From positions 1 through 64,000 of the forward strand of contig CAIYUN010000018.1 of the NCBI GenBank assembly GCA_903929355.1: a DNA stretch of 64,000 bases, read 5' to 3'. This DNA comes from an uncultured Opitutaceae bacterium (GTDB lineage: Bacteria > Verrucomicrobiota > Verrucomicrobiia > Opitutales > Opitutaceae). Shown in pieces: positions 44,056-52,725 of the stretch (its first letter is position 1; the number at the start of each line of letters is the position of its first letter). Position numbers and translations under genes: made by a program. The notes under the pieces were generated by a model. That model was not told the origin of the DNA. It searched no databases and was given only the letters and a program-made list of their open reading frames with translations.

Positions 44056-44330
44056 GGAATTCGAAGGCATCGCAAAACTCGGCGAGAACCCCTCTGCTTG
44101 TCGGCAAGATTATCCGATGAATCAGCAGTCGGTCACGGTGAGCACCGAGATAAAACCCGAGTTCGCGTATTTCCGGTGTCCACTAAATCGAGGCAATCTC
44201 AGACATGAGGTTTAAAGGAGGAAGCCATGAAGCCAGGAAAAAGAAATGCCGAATTCTTGATCGGTTCCTGGTTTCCCCCTTAATGCCCTGTGTAACCCTG
44301 CTGTGCTTTTAGGATCGGGGCCAGGCGCAG
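44056..44330. other. Intergenic region, GAAGCCATGAAGCCAG repeat
   Basis: About 275 bases between convergent genes. GGAAGCCATGAAGCCAGGAA at 44222-44241 is an 8-base-period repeat that recurs at 48298-48317. No gene seen. Confidence 0.5.
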
Positions 44331-45836
44331 CTAGGGCAGGTCCTCCGTCCAAAGCACGACGCGATCGAGCGGTTCCCGCGTGTGGGCGGGGCCGATGCCT
44401 TCCCACATGAAATTGACCTGGAGCGAAACCATCCGCTCGTTGCCGGAGTGGGTGCGGTTCCAGTCGCGGCCCACGTACAGCGCAAAGGGCTCCAGGTAGC
44501 CTTGCGCCCCGGGATACCATAACTGGACCAACAGGGCGGCCCAGCGTTGGTCGCGGTAGGTCGCCGGCACCCAGTCAGGATGGGAAAAATTCGCCGGCGA
44601 GACGCCGGTGAAGGCATCGACCGTGCGCCCGTCGGCCATGGTGCCGCAAAGGACAAACCAACCATCGTCCGTCTGCGGGTCGGTGCCGAACATGTCGAAT
44701 TGCTGGTCCAATCCCAGGTCCCAGCCGATCCAATGCCAGGATCGCGGCAGCACCGGTTCATGCCCGGGGAGGCTGTCGTGATCCCACGCCGCCGCAAATC
44801 CGGCCAGGAAAAGCAGCGCCCCGTCGCGGAGCCAGCGCAGCCCCGTAACTGGACTCAGGCGGGATGGCTCCACGGGTGAGACCGGCGGCGGCACTGCGGC
44901 CAATCCTGCCCCGGACCATCCGCGGAGGAACGGGAACCGGCCCGCCAGCCAGCGCCAGACGGGCTCGGCGCAGCCGGTCCAAAACTCCGCCGGGAGCAAG
45001 GCGGCCATGACCACGACCATGACCGCCCCGAACAGGCCAAGGGTCATGGTGAGGTTGAAGCCGAGCTGGAGGAGGAAAAAGAGGGCGAAGGCCACCAGCC
45101 GCGCGCGCCCGGTCCACCACGGGAGGATGAAAAGCACGGGGCCGTAAAATTCGAGGTAGGGGACGACCGCCGACAGCCACTGGTTGAGCGTGTCGAACTG
45201 GTTGAGCCAGGTTCCCAGCGGCCGGGCATACATCTCCAAGGCCAGTGCCTCATAGACTGCCGTGTGGCTGACCTGCCAGGTGAGACCCGATTTGACCGCT
45301 CCGTTGGTCAGGTAGATCAGCAGGAACTGGAGGATGAAACAAAACCCGGCCACGCCGAAATAATCCGGCTCCGCCGGGGGTCGCTCCCGGCCCGCAGCGG
45401 CGTCCAGCGAAAACCGTCGGCCGAGCGGGAGAAACATGCCCCAGAAGAGGCCGAGACGAAGGATGATGTCGGGGCCGAAGAGGAGGAGCGGGTTGCGGGC
45501 CTGCCGCGAGAGGAGCAGGAGCCAGGAGCCGGCCGTGACCCACCGGGTGCGCCAGCCGACGAGGAGCAGCAGGGCAAAAACCGCCTCCAAGGCCAGCAGC
45601 CCGGCCTCAAACCCCGCGCCGCCGGCGAGGTAGTGGAGCCGCATGAGCGGATTGGCCGGAATGGGCAGCCAGTCTCTTGGCATCACCCCGTCGTCGCTGT
45701 AGAACGCGCGGAGGCTCCGGCCGCAGACGTAGAGGTCGCACAGCACGATGACGGCCAGCCCGATGCGGAGCAGGGCCAGCGAGCGCCAGTCCAGGCTGAA
45801 CATGTTCCGGAGAAGTCGTGACCCGGTCTTGCCCAT
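44331..45836 (-). CDS. HTTM-domain membrane protein (gamma-carboxylase-like)
   Basis: A 501-residue membrane protein of the HTTM (horizontally transferred transmembrane) family, related to the membrane domain of vitamin-K-dependent gamma-carboxylase. It has about six N-terminal hydrophobic segments with the family phrases SLALLRIGLAVIVLCDLYV, RLHYLAGGAGFEAGLLALE and the W-R-T-R-W loop. Next come ARNPLLLFGPDIILRLGLFW and YLTNGAVKSGLTWQVSHTAV (the latter containing the conserved K-x-G-x-x-W). The C-terminal part is soluble (FDMFGTDPQTDDGWFVLCGT), as in bacterial members. Its reaction is unknown. ATG at 45836 avoids an implausible upstream extension. Confidence 0.88.
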   Translation of the reverse strand: MGKTGSRLLRNMFSLDWRSLALLRIGLAVIVLCDLYVCGRSLRAFYSDDGVMPRDWLPIPANPLMRLHYLAGGAGFEAGLLALEAVFALLLLVGWRTRWVTAGSWLLLLSRQARNPLLLFGPDIILRLGLFWGMFLPLGRRFSLDAAAGRERPPAEPDYFGVAGFCFILQFLLIYLTNGAVKSGLTWQVSHTAVYEALALEMYARPLGTWLNQFDTLNQWLSAVVPYLEFYGPVLFILPWWTGRARLVAFALFFLLQLGFNLTMTLGLFGAVMVVVMAALLPAEFWTGCAEPVWRWLAGRFPFLRGWSGAGLAAVPPPVSPVEPSRLSPVTGLRWLRDGALLFLAGFAAAWDHDSLPGHEPVLPRSWHWIGWDLGLDQQFDMFGTDPQTDDGWFVLCGTMADGRTVDAFTGVSPANFSHPDWVPATYRDQRWAALLVQLWYPGAQGYLEPFALYVGRDWNRTHSGNERMVSLQVNFMWEGIGPAHTREPLDRVVLWTEDLP

Positions 45837-45951
45837 TTCGTGGTTGCGGACCGACTCCGGCGGGAGGGACGGGACCGCCGGGCGATGGTGCCGGGCCGGC
45901 CGCGCCACGCAAGCTCCGCCCATCGCGCCCCACCGCTTTCTGTTGCCAATG

Positions 45952-45979
45952 TCAGCCTTCAACATTCAGCCTTCGACCC
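45952..45979 (+). repeat. Heptad repeat array (TCAGCCT type)
   Basis: Four units of exactly 7 bases: TCAGCCT, TCAACAT, TCAGCCT, TCGACCC, between the HTTM gene and ppnP. Confidence 0.7.
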
Positions 45980-46085
45980 TCTCGTCGCGCCGACCTGTCC
46001 GCCGTAGCTTCAGCGCAGGTGGATGCTCTCGCTCTGGGGGACCCTCCTTTCCACCGTTCAACTTTTCAACCTTCTCCTCCCCCCC

Positions 46086-46415
46086 ATGTCCTCATCACCC
46101 ACCGCGTTTGCCCATGTCACCGTAACAGCCAAGGCCAACGTCTATTTCGACGGCAAGGTCGTGAGCCATGCGCTGCTCCTGCCCGATGGCACGAAAAAGA
46201 CGCTCGGCCTGATTTATCCCGGCTCCTATCACTTCGGCACCGGCGCGCCCGAGCGGATGGAGATCATCGCCGGTGCCTGCCAGGTGACGCTCGACGGCCA
46301 GACGGTCGCCAAGGAATATCCCGCCGGCACCGCCTTCGACGTGCCGGGCCAGAGCGGCTTCACCATCGCCGTCGCGTCGGGCATCTGCGAATACATCTGC
46401 TCGTTCCTGGGCTGA
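46086..46415 (+). CDS. ppnP: Pyrimidine/purine nucleoside phosphorylase PpnP
   Basis: A 109-residue cupin matching the PpnP (formerly DUF1255, YaiE) family, which phosphorolyses several nucleosides. Characteristic phrases are VTAKANVYFDGKVVSHALLL near the start, KKTLGLIYPGSYHFGTGAPE with the conserved G-x-Y-x-F-x-T, MEIIAGACQVTLDG, and the final FDVPGQSGFTIAVASGICEY. The length equals the family norm of about 95-110. The start at 46086 is selected because the upstream extension is non-conserved. A pyrimidine-rich stretch precedes it instead of a Shine-Dalgarno. It is convergent with the ABC-2 genes, 6 bases apart. Confidence 0.93.
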   Translation: MSSSPTAFAHVTVTAKANVYFDGKVVSHALLLPDGTKKTLGLIYPGSYHFGTGAPERMEIIAGACQVTLDGQTVAKEYPAGTAFDVPGQSGFTIAVASGICEYICSFLG

Positions 46416-46421
46416 GCTCCC

Positions 46422-47213
46422 TCACCGCCGCCAGTTGAAATTAGTCGCGCCGAGGCTGGAGTCGTCCTCGCCGCGGTTGAAGATGCGCACCGCCACCCAC
46501 GTCAGCAGCGTGATGATCACGGCCAGCGCTCCGAGCGAGAGCCAGGGGTTGAAGTAAAACCGCCCCAAGAGCGCGCCCCGCATCAGGTCCACCGCATAGG
46601 CCACCGGGTCGAAAAAGACCGCCACCTTCATCCAGGGTGGGGCCATGTCCAGCGGGAACATTGCTCCGGAGAGAAAATACATCGGCAGCAGCACCGCGTT
46701 GCTCACGATGGGAAACACCGTGGTCGAGGTGAACCGCGCCGCCACCGCCACCCCCAGCGCCGAGAAGGTGATGGAAGCCAGCGCCATCGCGCCAAGCAGG
46801 GCGATGGTCGAGCCCACGGTGAACGGCACCTGCGCGATCCAGGCGAAGGGCAGCACCACCACGCCCTGCAAAAACGCCTGCAGGGCGCCGGCGGCGATCT
46901 TGCCAATGGCAATGGCCGGGCGCGGCACGGGCGAGACGAGCACGGCCTTGAAGAACCCGATCTGCCGGTCGAACACGATGGTGATCGCCGCGAAGGTCGC
47001 GGTGAAGAGCTGCGACAGGCCCAGCACGCCGGGGAAGATGAACGGCTGGTAATTGCCGCCACCCATGCGCCCACCCATGCTCGCACCGATCCCCGCGCCG
47101 AGCACGAAGAGATAGAGCAGCGGCTGCGCCAGCCCGGCAAACAGCCGGGCGCGGTTCAGCCAGAACCGTTTCATGTCGAGCACGACGATGGCGTAGATCC
47201 CGCGGAGCATCAT
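46422..47213 (-). CDS. ABC-2 type transporter permease
   Basis: A 263-residue ABC-2 permease with six hydrophobic segments. The N-terminus carries LNRARLFAGLAQPLLYLFVL, and a Gly-rich loop (GASMGGRMGGGNYQPFIFPG) follows. AITIVFDRQIGFFKAVLVSPVPR is the family signature, and the C-terminus shows FLSGAMFPLDMAPPWMKVAV, typical of drug/antibiotic exporters of the DrrB group. The start overlaps the stop of the ATPase gene by 4 bases, so they form one exporter. Substrate unknown. Confidence 0.92.
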   Translation of the reverse strand: MMLRGIYAIVVLDMKRFWLNRARLFAGLAQPLLYLFVLGAGIGASMGGRMGGGNYQPFIFPGVLGLSQLFTATFAAITIVFDRQIGFFKAVLVSPVPRPAIAIGKIAAGALQAFLQGVVVLPFAWIAQVPFTVGSTIALLGAMALASITFSALGVAVAARFTSTTVFPIVSNAVLLPMYFLSGAMFPLDMAPPWMKVAVFFDPVAYAVDLMRGALLGRFYFNPWLSLGALAVIITLLTWVAVRIFNRGEDDSSLGATNFNWRR

Positions 47214-48226
47214 GGCCGGCCCCTCCCGCCTTTGCCACCCCGCCAGCCGCCGGCCTTTTCCGCCGGGGCATCGGCCCCCAGCTTGCGGCCGGTGAGCTTC
47301 AAAAAGACATCCTCCAGGCTGGGCTCGTGGACCTCGGCCCGGCGGACCTTGACCGGCAGATGGCGCAACAGCTCCGGCAGCACCGCCGCCGGATCGGCGT
47401 GCAGCAGCATCAGCTCCGCCGTGCCCGGCTCGGGCGCGAGGCCGCGCTCCGTGAGCCAGGCGCGCGCTTGAGTGTCATCCTCGGTCTGGAGGCGGATGAC
47501 GCCGCCGCCGAGGCGGGACTTGAGCGCGCGTGGCGTGTCGAGCGCGACGATGCGGCCGGCGTCGATCAGCGCGATGCGGTCGGCGACCTCGGCCTCCTCC
47601 ATGTAGTGGGTGGTGAAGAATACCGTGCGGCCCGCCGCCGCCAGCCCGCGCACATGGCCCCAGAAGCCGCGCCGCCCTTCGACGTCGAGGCCGAGGGTGG
47701 CCTCGTCGAGAAACAGGATGCGGGGGTCGGTGACGAGCGCGCGCGCCAGCTCCAGCTTGCGGCGCTGTCCGCCGGAGAGGGTCTTGGCGGGACGGCCGGC
47801 CGAGTCGGCGAGGCCGAGCTGGCCCAGGATCTCGTCGGCGCGGCGCCGGGCCGCCGGCGTGGTCAGGCCGTAGAGGAGGCCCATGAGAAGCAGGTTGTCC
47901 CGACCGCTCAGCTGCTGCTCGATGGCCGGCTCCTGGAACACGATGCCCATCTCGCGCCGCACGGCGTCACGCTCGGCGACGACATCGCGGCCAAGGACGC
48001 GCGCTCCCCCCTCGGTCGGAGCGCGCAGCGTGGCGAGGATCGAGAAAAGGGTGGTCTTGCCGGCGCCGTTGGGCCCGAGGAGCGCAAACCGCTCGCCGGC
48101 TTCCACGGTAAGATCAATCCCGCGCAGCGCCTCGACCTCGCCATAACGCTTGACGAGTCCCCGCACCTCGATGGCCGGGGCCTGGGACGCGGCGGAGACG
48201 GCGGGGGCTGGGGCGGTTTCGGTCAC
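47210..48226 (-). CDS. DrrA-type ABC transporter ATP-binding protein
   Basis: An ATPase of the DrrA/CcmA group, about 338 residues from the GTG at 48226 (an ATG at 48268 gives a longer start that is less conserved). It has Walker A LLGPNGAGKTTLFS, signature LSGGQRRKLELARAL, and Walker B ILFLDEATLGLDVEGR, with A instead of the usual P after LDE. The switch His is in FFTTHYMEEAEV. A C-terminal extension (GGVIRLQTEDDTQARAWLTE, VRRAEVHEPSLEDVFLKLTG) is typical of the DrrA group. It overlaps the permease start by 4 bases. Confidence 0.93.
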   Translation of the reverse strand: MTETAPAPAVSAASQAPAIEVRGLVKRYGEVEALRGIDLTVEAGERFALLGPNGAGKTTLFSILATLRAPTEGGARVLGRDVVAERDAVRREMGIVFQEPAIEQQLSGRDNLLLMGLLYGLTTPAARRRADEILGQLGLADSAGRPAKTLSGGQRRKLELARALVTDPRILFLDEATLGLDVEGRRGFWGHVRGLAAAGRTVFFTTHYMEEAEVADRIALIDAGRIVALDTPRALKSRLGGGVIRLQTEDDTQARAWLTERGLAPEPGTAELMLLHADPAAVLPELLRHLPVKVRRAEVHEPSLEDVFLKLTGRKLGADAPAEKAGGWRGGKGGRGRP

Positions 48227-48346
48227 GGCCCGCCAGCAGAGCGGGCGCGGGGCGCATGGCAATCCCATATCGGGGCAGGGAGGCCGCGTTTATAGGGGGA
48301 AGCCATGAAGCCAGGAACGGAGGGGGCGAAGTTTTAGCGCAAAGTT

Positions 48347-48390
<44 letters not shown>

Positions 48391-48407
48391 TCAGACGAAG
48401 GAGGTTC

Positions 48408-48554
48408 AACCACGGATTGCACGGATGGACACGAATGGACACGGATGCGAAATGGCATCGGCATTATCCCAGATTGATTCATTTTCCGTCAGGCAGGATG
48501 TGTCTGACCTGAGTTCCTGAGTTCCACATTCGGAATTTGAATGGGGAAATCAGG
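48408..48554 (+). repeat. Long dispersed repeat, copy 1
   Basis: Begins AACCACGGATTGCACGGATG and ends near GGGGAAATCAGG, with ACCTGAGTTCCTGAGTTCC in the last third. Copies 2 and 3 (49518-49680 and 49690-49830) share the same order of segments. Non-coding. Confidence 0.75.
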
Positions 48555-48580
48555 AAAGCTGAAACGGCCAGGGCGGAGTT

Positions 48581-49303
48581 TTAGCGCGAAGGCGCGGCTG
48601 GCGTGACCTCGACAGAGAGGTCTGGCGGAACTTCGCCGGCTGGGAAATTCTGAAAGATGTCCCCTGTGATTTTGAACACCCCCGCCTGGTCGGGGATGAT
48701 CGTCCATACCTGTCGATCATAATGGTAGGTGGAGTTGATTCTGAACGAGCCACCACCGCCGCCGTTCATCGGGATGGTGAAGCCTGCATCGCGTCGGAGC
48801 GAGAAATTCTTTTGCGGGGGCGCCGTCGGTTTGAGCCAGGTTTCAAGGACCAGCTGAAATTCCTCCCCCAGGGCAATTTTGGTTTTGTCCACATGGTAGA
48901 CCGGGCCAAATTTCCCATCCCAGTCAGGCAAAACCTGGAGATGGATCACGTTGGAGGTCAGCTTCTGCCCGTTGAACGTGATGGTGTACGGCCCGAGGGT
49001 GAAATCACCCTCGCGTTTTGGCTCAAAGGTAAAGGCATGGACGAAGCCCTGCGCGTCCGGCGGAATGGAATACATATCGGGCACACCTTCAGTGCCGGCG
49101 ACGATATGGTCGATGCCCGGCCCATAAATCGCGAGTCTGACCGATGTTTCCTGGCCCAGCCGAAGGGTGGTGATGGAAGGGATCAGTTTTAGGGTCAGCC
49201 CGGAGTGATCGGCGGTCGGTGAAGGCGTGGGGGAATTCACACAACCAGTGGCACCCGCCAAGCAGATGGCCAACGCGAGCGATCCTAAGCGTTTGTTTTT
49301 CAT
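48581..49303 (-). CDS. Lipoprotein with Ig-like/oxygen-tolerance-like domain
   Basis: A 240-residue lipoprotein. A signal peptide ends in the lipobox ATGC (LALAICLAGATGCVNS), followed by a Pro/Ser/Thr linker and two beta-sandwich domains. Phrases such as LRLGQETSVRLAIYGPGIDH, GDFTLGPYTITFNGQKLTSN (given as parts of a G-x-Y-x-x-T-F-x-G motif) and VDKTKIALGEEFQLVLETWL resemble the repeated Ig-like domains of BatD/oxygen-tolerance proteins, but the match is not firm. The start at 49303 precedes the signal peptide. It stands alone, flanked by copies of a long dispersed repeat on both sides. Confidence 0.75.
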   Translation of the reverse strand: MKNKRLGSLALAICLAGATGCVNSPTPSPTADHSGLTLKLIPSITTLRLGQETSVRLAIYGPGIDHIVAGTEGVPDMYSIPPDAQGFVHAFTFEPKREGDFTLGPYTITFNGQKLTSNVIHLQVLPDWDGKFGPVYHVDKTKIALGEEFQLVLETWLKPTAPPQKNFSLRRDAGFTIPMNGGGGGSFRINSTYHYDRQVWTIIPDQAGVFKITGDIFQNFPAGEVPPDLSVEVTPAAPSR

Positions 49304-49517
49304 TCGAAGCTTTGCTTGAAGCAGGTTAGGCAAGGGGTCTCGTCCGGTATTTCCATATCGAACACTACCTGATGGCGGTCAATCGCCATTTTATTGGCTG
49401 ACTCGGACCTGGGTTCGTTTTTGCGGTCGTTTCAGTCCAGCTCCAATAAGTGGACAGATGAAGGAATTTGAATGGGGAAATCAGGAAATCAGGAATGGAA
49501 ACCGGGCGACAGTTTTT

Positions 49518-49680
49518 AACCACGGATTGCACGGATGGACACGGATGCGGATACGGAAAGGCATCCGGATGGTCCCAGACTGTTTCATTTGGCCTCACGC
49601 GTGATCGGGCCGACCTGAGTTCCTGAGTTCCAGATACGGAATTGAATGGTGAAATCAGGAAATCAGGAACGGAATCAGGA
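49518..49680 (+). repeat. Long dispersed repeat, copy 2
   Basis: Starts AACCACGGATTGCACGGATG, continues with ACACGGATGCGG, GGCATCCGGATGGTCCCAG, CGACCTGAGTTCCTGAG and ends with GAAATCAGGAAATCAGGAAC. Same order as copy 1. Confidence 0.75.
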
Positions 49681-49689
49681 CAAAATCAT

Positions 49690-49830
49690 TTACCCCGGAT
49701 CCCGCGGATGGACCCGGATCCGAAATGGTATCCGGATTTTCGCGGACCGATCCTTTTTCTTCAGGCAGCACCCGTCTGACCTGAGTTCCTGATTTCCACA
49801 TTCCACATTCCTGATTTCCACATTCCACGT
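49690..49830 (+). repeat. Long dispersed repeat, copy 3, ending in heptads
   Basis: More diverged: TACCCCGGATCCCGCGGATG, GGTATCCGGATTTTCGC, TTCAGGCAGCACCCGTCTG, ACCTGAGTTCCTGATTTCC, then TTCCACA-type heptads to about 49830. It abuts copy 2. Confidence 0.65.
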
Positions 49831-49898
49831 TGAATGCGGCAACCGGACGATTGACAGGGTGACGGGGCTGAGATTCCTCTTGGGAGGCCTCCCACCCC

Positions 49899-51311
49899 AT
49901 GTTTCGACCCCGCTTTTGCCTGCTCGCCCTGGTCGCCGGCTTGGCCGTCGCCGCCCTGCGCGGCCAGACCAGCCCAGCCCCGGAGCCCGGCCTCATGGTG
50001 GGCCAGGTCTGGGCCGGCAACCCGGTGAGTTTTGCGTTCCTCACCCAGGGAGACCGCCAGTTTGTCGCCTATTACGACCCGGACCGCAAAATCACCGTCG
50101 CCAGCCGCCGGCTGGGTTCGCCGGTCTGGACTACGACCAAGCCGGAGGGGCAGTATCTCGAAAAAGCCCGGCGCAACTCCAACGTGACCGGCTGGGACAG
50201 CCACAACTACCTGGCGCTGGTGCTCGACCACGAGGGGCTCCTGCACTTGTCGGGCAACATGCATGTGGACGCGCTCGTGTATTACCGCAGCAGCCGTCCG
50301 TTTGACATCACCAGCCTGGAGCGGCTCGACCGCATGACGGGGGAGCGGGAGACCAGCTGCACTTACCCGGTGTTTTTCCAAAACACCGCGGGCGACCTTT
50401 TCTACCGCTACCGCGACGGCGGCAGCGGCAACGGCAGCGATCTCTACAACACCTACGACCCCGCGACGCACACCTGGCACCGGCTGGTCGACACCGCGCT
50501 GCTCGATGGTGAGAAGCAGCGCAACGCCTACGCCCTCGACCCGACGCCGGGCCCGGACGGCCGCTTCCACCTGGTGTGGATGTGGCGCAACACGCCCGAC
50601 TGCTCGACCAACAACACCCTCTCCTACGCCCGCAGCCGCGACCTGATCCATTGGGAGGACCATCTCGGCCGGCCGATCAACCTCCCGGTCACGCTCGCGC
50701 GCGGAGACGTGATCGATCCCGCGAAGGTGCACGAGGGACTCATCAACATGACCTTCGCCCTCGGCTTCGATGCGTTGCAGCAACCGGTCGTGGTCTATCA
50801 CCGCTACGACGCGGCCGGGCACTCGCAGCTCTTTGCCGCCCGCCCCGAAGGCGACGGCTGGCGCACGCGCGCCCTGACGGATTGGACGTTCAAGTGGGCG
50901 TTTTCCGGCAACGGGTCCATCACCGGCGATGTGCTGCTCGCCGCGCCCCAGCCGACCGGCGACGGCCTGATGACCGTGCCCTATCAAACCGCGGCCCTGG
51001 GGGCGGGCCGCGTCTGGTTCCGCGCCGCCGACCTGACCCCGCAGCCGGCGCCAACGCCGACCGCGGGCGCCACGGCGCAATCGGCGGCGGCCGCCGCGCT
51101 CACCGCGGTGCGGATTCCGCACAACGCCGGCATGGAGGTGAGCCTCAAGCTCTCGCACCAAAACGGGGTCTGTTATGTGCTCCGTTGGGAAACGCTCCCC
51201 CGGAATCGCGACCTGCCGCGCGCTCAAATCTCCCCGCCCACTGAACTGCGGGTGTATGAGATCCCCGACCCCGCCAACGAGTTGGTGCTGCCGGCGGCGG
51301 TGGGTTCGTGA
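49899..51311 (+). CDS. BNR-repeat protein, ulvan/rhamnogalacturonan lyase-like
   Basis: A 470-residue exported beta-propeller protein of the BNR_4 group, which includes polysaccharide lyases such as PL24/PL25 ulvan lyases. A signal peptide (LLALVAGLAVAALRGQ) is followed by the family hallmark GWDSHNYLALVLDHEGLLHL and SGNMHVDALVYYRS, in which His residues act in catalysis in known relatives. Propeller blades follow: TYPVFFQNTAGDLFYRYRDG, GRFHLVWMWRNTPDCSTNNT and the later VVVYHRYDAAGHSQLF. The predicted substrate is a uronate-containing polysaccharide. It is alone, with a repeat-rich leader. Confidence 0.85.
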   Translation: MFRPRFCLLALVAGLAVAALRGQTSPAPEPGLMVGQVWAGNPVSFAFLTQGDRQFVAYYDPDRKITVASRRLGSPVWTTTKPEGQYLEKARRNSNVTGWDSHNYLALVLDHEGLLHLSGNMHVDALVYYRSSRPFDITSLERLDRMTGERETSCTYPVFFQNTAGDLFYRYRDGGSGNGSDLYNTYDPATHTWHRLVDTALLDGEKQRNAYALDPTPGPDGRFHLVWMWRNTPDCSTNNTLSYARSRDLIHWEDHLGRPINLPVTLARGDVIDPAKVHEGLINMTFALGFDALQQPVVVYHRYDAAGHSQLFAARPEGDGWRTRALTDWTFKWAFSGNGSITGDVLLAAPQPTGDGLMTVPYQTAALGAGRVWFRAADLTPQPAPTPTAGATAQSAAAAALTAVRIPHNAGMEVSLKLSHQNGVCYVLRWETLPRNRDLPRAQISPPTELRVYEIPDPANELVLPAAVGS

Positions 51312-51339
51312 GGGTGGGGCGGCTGACTGGATGGGGAAT

Positions 51340-51460
51340 TACAGATTGAATGTGGAAATCAGGAAATCAGGAACGGATGGGGATTTGTAGCCCAAAGGCG
51401 CGGAGGGAGGAGGAACGGTTGAGGGGCTGAATGAGGAAAGCAGGAAACTAGGAACGGAAG
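51340..51460 (+). repeat. GAAATCAGG / GGAAAGCAGG octamer repeat region
   Basis: GATTGAATGTGGAAATCAGG, then AAATCAGGAACGG, and further on GCTGAATGAGGAAAGCAGG, AAACTAGGAACGG. These are two diverged copies of the segment that ends the long repeats near 48554 and 49680. They fill most of the convergent spacer between the BNR gene and the next gene. Confidence 0.65.
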
Positions 51461-51520
51461 GGGCGGTGGCGCGAACGGACGGACCAGACGTCGCGGTCGG
51501 ATCGGGATGGCTACAATGCT

Positions 51521-52102
51521 TTAACGCCGTTGTTGGCGGCCGTAGGTTCCGTTGTTCCGCAGACCACCAAAGCGGTTTTGCTGATAACCGTAAAAACCGG
51601 TCGTCAGAACTTGGGGCATGGTCATCTGCCAATGCTGGGGCGGGGCGTAAGTATAATTATAGGTCACGATTCCCGGCGTGGGCCGCGGGGTGTAAGCAGG
51701 AGTGGGCGGCAGCGCCAGACGCACCGAGTCGGCGTAATAGTTTGAGGGTGGGTAAGAGGCGGGCCTATACCCTGGCGGCTGGAAGGAGGGTTGGAACGCC
51801 GGGGCCGACCGGCCATACGAGTCTGCCGCCGCCGGATTTGCGGCACCGGCCGACATCGCCATCCGCGCGAGGGTCTGTGTGGCCTCCACCAGCGCCATGG
51901 TGTTGGTATTGGCCGTGGCCACCGCCTCGCGCTGGGTCGCAGCGGCCTGAACTTGGGCGGTCAGGTCGCGTTGCTGCACCGCCAGATCCTCGGCCGGAAT
52001 CAGCACCGCATGAACGTAAAAGGCGTAACCACCCAGGACAGCGGCGGTGAAAACCGCCGAGACGGCAATCGAGGGCCAGGAAAAGGTGAGGTTGTTCGAC
52101 AT
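51521..52102 (-). CDS. Membrane-anchored Pro/Tyr-rich protein, paralog A
   Basis: A 193-residue protein with an N-terminal membrane anchor (NLTFSWPSIAVSAVFTAAVL, then GGYAFYVHAVLIP). A short coiled coil follows (AVQQRDLTAQVQAAATQRE), and a Pro/Tyr-rich outer part with VLTTGFYGYQQNRFGG. It is clearly paralogous to 58883-59692, sharing the anchor almost word for word, the Q-rich coil, NTMALV/MQ, YYAD and PQVLTTGF. I do not know the family; similar proteins may be confined to relatives of this organism. The ATG at 52102 is preceded by heptad-like units (CGAATCA, AGAACTC, CGAACCC). Confidence 0.72.
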   Translation of the reverse strand: MSNNLTFSWPSIAVSAVFTAAVLGGYAFYVHAVLIPAEDLAVQQRDLTAQVQAAATQREAVATANTNTMALVEATQTLARMAMSAGAANPAAADSYGRSAPAFQPSFQPPGYRPASYPPSNYYADSVRLALPPTPAYTPRPTPGIVTYNYTYAPPQHWQMTMPQVLTTGFYGYQQNRFGGLRNNGTYGRQQRR

Positions 52103-52223
52103 GGGGGTGTGGGGTGCTGGGTTCGGAGTTCTTGATTCGGGGTGGGGGGGGGCCGAGGGGCGGGAACGATCCTCCATCGCCAAGGCTTTGGCGGATAGCG
52201 AGCGATTGGAGACAATAGTTAGG

Positions 52224-52244
52224 ACGTCTGGTAGAGGCAGACGT
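52224..52244. promoter_or_regulatory. Perfect inverted repeat upstream of toxin-antitoxin genes
   Basis: ACGTCTG-GTAGAGG-CAGACGT is a perfect 7-base inverted repeat with a 7-base spacer. It lies 80 bases before the antitoxin start and could be its operator. It lies between divergent genes, so it could also serve the other one. Confidence 0.35.
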
Positions 52245-52323
52245 TACGGACTAAGATTAGGACCTCAAATGGTCATTGCAGACGGAGTTTGCCATCCGCG
52301 CCCGCGATGCCATCTTGAGCCCC

Positions 52324-52725
52324 ATGCCATCCACCACCTATCGTTATCTGGTCAGCCTGCCCGGAGTACGCGGCGGAAAAACCATCATCGAAGGCACGCG
52401 CATCGGCGTGCATGACGTGGTGGGGCTGCTGCAAAACGGCGAGACCATCGACACTTTGACCGCCCGTTGCTTCCCCGATCTGACGCGCGCGCAGGTTTAC
52501 GAATGCCTCGCCTACTACGAGGATCATCGCATTGAGATCGATGCCCTTGTCGCGGAGCAGATGAGTGAAGGTCCGGTGCGAAGTTTTTTCTCGATCATGA
52601 CGTGCCGGGAGACATCGCGCTCCTGCTGCGCCACTGGGGCCATGAGGCGACGGTATTGCGCGACGTGCTGCCCGTCGCCACGACCGACGAGGAGGCGTTC
52701 GCCTATGCCCGGGCTCACACGATGA
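52324..52725 (+). CDS. DUF433 antitoxin, reading frame over-run by frameshift
   Basis: DUF433 proteins are small HTH antitoxins of type II modules, usually 70-110 residues. The first about 85 residues are normal: YRYLVSLPGVRGGKTIIEGT, RIGVHDVVGLLQNGETIDTL, FPDLTRAQVYECLAYYEDH. As written, the frame continues to 52725 with a Cys/Arg-rich tail (SCCATGAMRRRYCATCC) that is merely the out-of-frame reading of the toxin gene. Removing one T from the run at 52584-52589 would end the protein as VRSFSRS and restore the toxin. The conserved start is the ATG at 52324. Confidence 0.8.
   Translation: MPSTTYRYLVSLPGVRGGKTIIEGTRIGVHDVVGLLQNGETIDTLTARCFPDLTRAQVYECLAYYEDHRIEIDALVAEQMSEGPVRSFFSIMTCRETSRSCCATGAMRRRYCATCCPSPRPTRRRSPMPGLTR

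Larger units (their letters stand above)
49304..49898. other. Repeat-rich intergenic region
   Basis: About 600 bases upstream of both the lipoprotein gene and the BNR-type gene. It includes a fragment of the GAAATCAGGAAATCAGG octamer type (about 49470-49495) and copies 2 and 3 of the long repeat (separate entries). Only the edges are free of repeats. Confidence 0.5.

Noticed and set aside
49761-51227. Minus-strand frame of 488 codons opposite the BNR-type gene
   Set aside because: It has no domain pattern and is rich in Arg, Gly and Val. The plus-strand gene has a signal peptide and catalytic motifs.
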